From Boswellia sacra (taxonomy: Eukaryota > Streptophyta > Magnoliopsida > Sapindales > Burseraceae): a stretch of 64,000 bases of DNA. How positions within the stretch are numbered: position 1 is the first letter of the stretch; the number at the start of each line of letters is the position of its first letter. Shown piece after piece: positions 60,401 to 64,000 of this stretch. The notes beneath the pieces are model-generated. The model had not been told where the DNA came from. It worked only from the letters and a program-made list of their open reading frames with translations, and ran no database searches. Made by a program: the position numbers and the translations under genes. Location: contig SNVD02008150.1 in NCBI GenBank assembly GCA_013180625.2, positions 248,001 to 312,000 on the forward strand, written 5' to 3'.

Positions 60401-60474
60401 TGTAGAAAAATATATGACCAATTGATTGAACATTGCTCATGTAACGCATTCCTTGAATCAAATCTTGTTCTTCA

Positions 60475-60567
60475 ACTTTTGTGCCTTTAACATGTAGTAT
60501 TCTCCTTTGGCTTCAACACTACTTTTGTGCCTTAACATGTAGTATTCTCCTTTGGCTTCAACACTTC
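60475..60567. repeat. Short direct duplication in the LTR
   Basis: TTTGTGCC followed by TTAACATGTAGTATTCTCC and TTTGGCTTCAACAC occurs twice in succession with one base of difference in length. Confidence 0.85.
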
Positions 60568-60696
60568 ATTTTAATAAGCCCCATCTTGATTTTGCAATTA
60601 TTTCATTAATCTTATTCTTGCGCATAAATATAATCTCAATGAATCAATGTGTATTGTTATCATCAAAATTATCATGTAGCCTTAGGGCTAACAATC

Positions 60697-60990
60697 TCCC
60701 CTTGCTTCAGAGGTTATGGAAGGCGCAATGGAGAGCGAACGAGGAAATCTGTTCGTGGGTGCATTGTAAATCAAGATCTGTCTGTATTGAACTTGGTTAT
60801 AGTTAAGAAGGATGAGAACGATCTACCTGGGTTGACAGACAGTGGAAACCCAACGATGAGCGGTCCAAAAAGGGTATCCCAAATTAGGAAGCTTATTAGC
60901 CTCTCAAAGGAGGATGATGTTCGGAAGTATGTGAACACCTACCACACAACATTCACAACCATATCTGGCAAGAAAGTTAGGGGTACCGTA
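60697..60990 (+). pseudogene. RPS6: Ribosomal protein S6 fragment, second part
   Basis: It resumes after the LTR with [59 protein letters not shown] and RKYVNTY up to SGKKV, which corresponds to about residue 86 to 150 of eS6. The real protein goes on with its C-terminal tail; here the element's own sequence begins instead. The second half is open without stops, while the first half has shifts. Confidence 0.88.
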
Positions 60991-61189
60991 TGATGTCACT
61001 TAACGGCAAAACTGACAGAAGGGGTGCCCATGATGAATTTCGAAAAAGTCAGGGCTACCGTATGATGAAATGTAACAAACAGTGTTTCCGAATGAAATTA
61101 AGTCAAAACCTTGGGGGGGGGGGGTGTCTTTGTGATATTACATACATGTTTCTCGTGTTTTCTGGTCCAACAACCATTGTATACAATAA

Positions 61190-61983
61190 GTATGTGTAAA
61201 CTTTCCATTTCCTGCATGATTGAGACATATCATATCATATAAGTTCCGTGGACAAAAAATAATTACGAAATTGCTTGCAAAAGTCCAAAAAATAAGTGTT
61301 CTGCCAAACCGCTCGACGACACTCGACAAATTCACTCGACACTCGACGAACTTCCTCGAAAGCTCGACGAAATAGTGTCACGGCTCACGAAACACTCGAC
61401 ATGCATGGTTCGAGACATCTACAGGTCTGTTCCATTCGTCCGACACTCGACTCTCTACACTCGACACACGAACTCTCGACAATCCACAAGACCCTCGACG
61501 AAACTCGAACTCGCGACACTCGAACCTAGAATTGACGCAATGTCGAGACACTTGAAACAACCATCGGACTTGTCGAGATTCGGTCCCGACAGAACTTCTC
61601 GACACTCGACTACACTCGACGACACTCGAACACAGTCGTCTTCTTCGACCTTAGACTGCTAAAACCCATTTTTGCACACCGACAGCCAATTTCCAGCATT
61701 TTTTTACACAGACGGCACTATCTCTATCCTTAGTTCATATACATAAGCCATTTGTAAGGTATATAATTCGAGCTGTTACTGGTTTTCGTTGTTCTGTGTC
61801 TTGCTTTACTGTCTTTCTTAAAATTTATCCGAAGGATATGAAATAACAAGGTTTTGGGAATTTATTTTAGGACAGGGGTGTTTTTGTCTTTTAGACACAA
61901 AAGTGTCTATGGGATGAAAATATTTCAGAACATGTCCATTTTTCAAACCAGCCCCCTAAATTTGTCCATTTTTCAATTTTCCC
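61190..61983 (-). repeat. Right terminal inverted repeat of the large MULE
   Basis: An inverted copy of the left terminus including its TCGAG array (61305-61640, here as CACTCGAC) and, at its inner edge, the mudrA start region (TTTCCATTTCCTGCATGATT at about 61202). Minus-strand transcription from this end would start into a truncated transposase frame. Confidence 0.9.
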
Positions 61984-61992
61984 TATTATAAA
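61984..61992. repeat. Right 9-bp target duplication of the large MULE
   Basis: TATTATAAA, identical to 49143-49151. Confidence 0.95.
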
Positions 61993-62180
61993 TGATAACA
62001 CATGAGGGCAACTAAAACAAACAATTTTGCCTTTAATAACATGACACCGACACAAAATACAGTTGTCGTTGTTGGCACCTAAAATTTAGGCCCATGAAAT
62101 TATTCTTGACACAAATTTAATGAACTTTACCATACATTTGACAGTCGGTAATCGAAGCAAACAATTTTTTTTTTTTAAAT

Positions 62181-64000
62181 TTATCTACAGATCAGCCTTG
62201 TCATACGACGCTCTCTTGAGATTTGAAAGCTGTCGACTAAGCCAAAATGAGCCATTAGAAGCCATACATGAGTGAGAAGCTCTCCACCGTTCCTCAATTG
62301 CTGAGCATGATGGTTTCGGCTGCACTTGCTTGCTGCATATGTTAGAATTTCTAACCAGCCCTCGCAAATTTTCGCACAATTTTCTGACAAAGACTATAAG
62401 AACAAAGCGTTGATGTTAATCCACTGTTAAATGAATAAAATAGAAAGAAGATCGAGGAGTTTGAAAAGAAATAGCCCTGAAATAGGGTCAGATTCGTTCA
62501 ATTTCGTACAAAAAAATTTTCCGACTCAAAATATAACAAGATATAAAATTCTATATTTCCAAGAAATAAAGATAATGCAAAAATAATGTTTAGTATTTTC
62601 TTACCTTTTAGCTATGATGAAAGAAAATAGAATTTGTGTTTTCTAGAACAGAGATAAGTTAAAAAGAAAAAACAAATTACGTAACCAAACATACCTTAGA
62701 ATCGATAGTGTCGATCTCGAACAATTTTTTTGCACAACTCACTGCGTCGGGAAGTAAGGACAAGGTTGAGCCATGAGGCTCTTGTTGTAGAGACGGAAGC
62801 GATGCCATCAATACTTCAGCTGCTCCCTTTTGAGTTGTACACTGTTTTCCCTTCAAAATGTAGGCAGTTTGATCAACCGTTTTTCGGAAACGATGATTTC
62901 CAGTCGATAACATGGTAGGATTCACCACAAGAAGATACAGCATATATTCAGAAATGTCTTTGATTGATTCACAACGTTGAAAAAGTGTACTATCATCATT
63001 CTGCTTGATGTCCTCGTGATATTTGTAGTACAAGACTTCCGTAACAATGTGCCAGAAAAGAATGCATTTCCCTAGGTCTTGATCAAAAGTTGGATAATAT
63101 TGATCCATTTTTGTCCCAGATGCTCCACTGGTGATGGAGGAATAACCCCGGATCTGACCACTAGCTCTACTCTTGCAATGACTGAAAATCAGCTCTTTTA
63201 AATCATTGGAGACTTCCTTGTAAGCTACATACTTTCTCTTTTCTATCTTTTTTTCCAGGTTAAGTAGTTTCAGGGCTAATGTATAGTAAGGTAGTGGTTT
63301 TACTTTCATGCAGTAGTTGAGAAAACTGTATTGATGCATTATGTTTGACCATCTAAGACTCTTAAACAATCGGAGAGAAGAGAAAGAAGCATGAGTTTGG
63401 AGAGTGGAAACTTTGTTCTTGTTGTGCGTGTTTAACCAAACAACAAAGCGATCAGAAGAGACTAGTAGTAATGCTGAATACAACTCTAGAATTATAGCCC
63501 CAACAAACAATATGAAGGTTATAGACATATCAATTTTTGAATGTTTGTGTTTGTGATCAAGAAAAGTGAAGATTAGCAACAAAGAGCAGCTAAGACAGAC
63601 AGAAATGAAAGTGATGAGGCGCAGGCATAAGCCCCACGGAGTATGGAGTAATGGTGCCTTGGTGTAATACAAATCATACATAAATCCAAGTTCGGTTTCA
63701 ACTACCTTAAAAGCACTTTTGCATGATATGTTTTTGAAAACAGATAAGGAACTCTCTTTATCATTGGAGCTGAGTATAGCATCTAAGAATAAGCACTTGA
63801 TGAACTCAAAAAATCCATGGGCTATGCATAAGCTATCTTCATCTGAAATGGAGTTGTCAATGGAGACTGAGAAATCTACTCTTAGACAACTTTCAGGTAA
63901 TTTCTCTACTTTCACATGATATCCCTCACTACTCCTTGTCTGTTGTTCAAGAGTACTGGTTCTAGGACTAGAACTATCAATATAATCTAGTGTAGACTCT
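62181..64000 (-). CDS. DUF4220-DUF594 membrane protein, 5' end beyond the window
   Basis: Two exons are visible on the minus strand: from beyond 64000 to 62695, then 62393-62181. The first stays open to the window edge (SSEGYHVKVEK). It holds membrane stretches LITFISVCLSCSLLLIFTF and SITFILFVGAIILELYSAL, then KYVAYKEVSNDLKELIF and LGKCILFWHIVTEVLYY. The donor after IDSK is GTATGT and the acceptor is TTATAG; both are phase 0. The last exon is a DUF594 tail: CEGWLEILTYAASKCS, HAQQLRNGGELLTHVWLLMA, HFGL. The family is plant-specific, multi-pass and without established function. No defects are seen. It is the intact relative of the pseudogene at 24.9-26.5 kb. Confidence 0.87.

Larger units (their letters stand above)
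59007..60693 (-). mobile_element. LTR (1.69 kb) inserted in the RPS6 fragment
   Basis: It is bounded by TGTTGACCCAGGTATGG on the left and GCCTTAGGGCTAACA on the right, i.e. TG...CA ends, reading TGTTAGCCCTAAGGC on the minus strand. It contains words common in plant copia LTRs (ACGTGGTTCGGC, CCTACGTCCACGGG). A perfect target duplication was not found: GAACC stands on the left and ATCTC on the right. It holds no coding sequence. It splits RPS6 between the codons for GT and CFRG. Confidence 0.7.
58471..61134. mobile_element. Nested inverted-repeat element carrying an RPS6 fragment
   Basis: 58471-58600 and 61001-61134 are inverted copies of about 130 bases. Shared words in order from the outer end are CTTAATTTCATTC, AAACACTGTTT, ATACG, TTTTTGAAATT, ACCCCTT, CGTCAGTTTTGCCGTTAA or near variants. 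Between them lie a ribosomal protein S6 fragment and a later LTR. No transposase is present. A captured host gene between inverted repeats is the Pack-MULE (Pack-TIR) layout. The nine bases flanking each side do not match, so superfamily assignment is tentative. Confidence 0.7.
49152..61983 (+). mobile_element. Complete two-gene Mutator-like element with Ulp1 protease gene
   Basis: The element is 12,832 bases long and flanked by a perfect 9-bp duplication. It starts GGGAAAATTGAAAAAATGG and its end is the inverted form. It contains an intact mudrA-like transposase and an intact DUF1985/Ulp1-type gene in the same orientation. A smaller inverted-repeat element is nested near the right end. MULEs carrying Ulp1-like protease genes are known in plants (Kaonashi in Arabidopsis, CUMULE in melon); I place this element in that type by architecture. 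Intact frames, canonical splice sites, retained CG dinucleotides and an unmutated duplication all point to fairly recent insertion. Confidence 0.92.

Noticed and set aside
59007..60693. A natural intron of the RPS6 gene (GTATGG near 59018 and TTCAG at 60710 look like splice sites)
   Set aside because: The segment carries LTR-type ends and LTR words (ACGTGGTTCGGC, CCTACGTCCACGGG) and an internal tandem array. Splicing there would also remove codons for part of CFRG.
58462..61143. A 9-bp target duplication for the nested RPS6-carrying element
   Set aside because: TGGACTAAT and ATATTACAT do not match, and the exact outer ends are uncertain because of the poly-G run at about 61112-61124.

Overview
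This is plant nuclear DNA, most likely from a eudicot. It is AT-rich, gene-poor and full of transposable elements. Genes have GT-AG introns, and the families present (NDR1/HIN1-like LEA_2 proteins, an NB-LRR resistance-type protein, DUF4220-DUF594 membrane proteins, Mutator-like and LTR elements, a SINE) are typical of flowering plants. I cannot name the species from sequence alone. Left third (1-24.7 kb): a decayed tandem cluster of NDR1/HIN1-like genes. Two copies are intact (3017-3829 and 15645-16502, both +). One copy is reduced to its N-terminal part and split by a 548-bp TRIM retrotransposon (19149-19696, perfect 5-bp duplication). One has lost its promoter and N-terminal half (about 23839-24205), and one is only a tail fragment (24541-24640). 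Their upstream regions are recognisably the same sequence repeated four times. Orphan last exons of DUF594 genes (12.7 kb and 21.3 kb) are duplicated with them. This part also holds a non-autonomous Mutator-like element with a large internal palindrome (10.88-11.93 kb), a small solo LTR and a GC-rich foldback. Middle (24.9-49.1 kb): a broken DUF4220 gene (24.9-26.5 kb, -), a SINE with target duplication, a 182-bp Mutator-type MITE with a perfect 9-bp duplication, and a complete CC-NB-LRR gene (33173-36369, -). Then come two related solo-LTR-like elements (36748-39922 and 40276-45778). The second is invaded by a retroelement whose single long reading frame carries nine in-frame stops, seven of them TAG, and no frameshift. 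A short WD40 gene fragment lies at 47.5 kb. Right (49.15-62.0 kb): the centrepiece is a complete 12.8-kb Mutator-like element (49152-61983) flanked by a perfect 9-bp target duplication. It carries long terminal inverted repeats, an intact mudrA-type transposase (50178-52967) and an intact nine-exon gene joining a DUF1985-like region, a proline-rich repeat and a Ulp1/C48 cysteine protease (54355-58262). This architecture resembles Kaonashi/CUMULE-type MULEs. Unusual CG-dense arrays built on TCGAG lie in both inverted repeats and before each gene. Nested inside it is a second inverted-repeat element (about 58471-61134) carrying an intron-free fragment of the ribosomal protein S6 gene, itself split by a 1.69-kb LTR. 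At the right edge a DUF4220-DUF594 gene (62181 to beyond 64000, -) looks intact and supplies the reference for the broken copies further left. How the parts relate: the NHL and NB-LRR genes suggest a defence-associated cluster, though this is context only. Most of the remaining sequence is transposons at very different ages, from an intact coding MULE to silenced, mutated retroelements.
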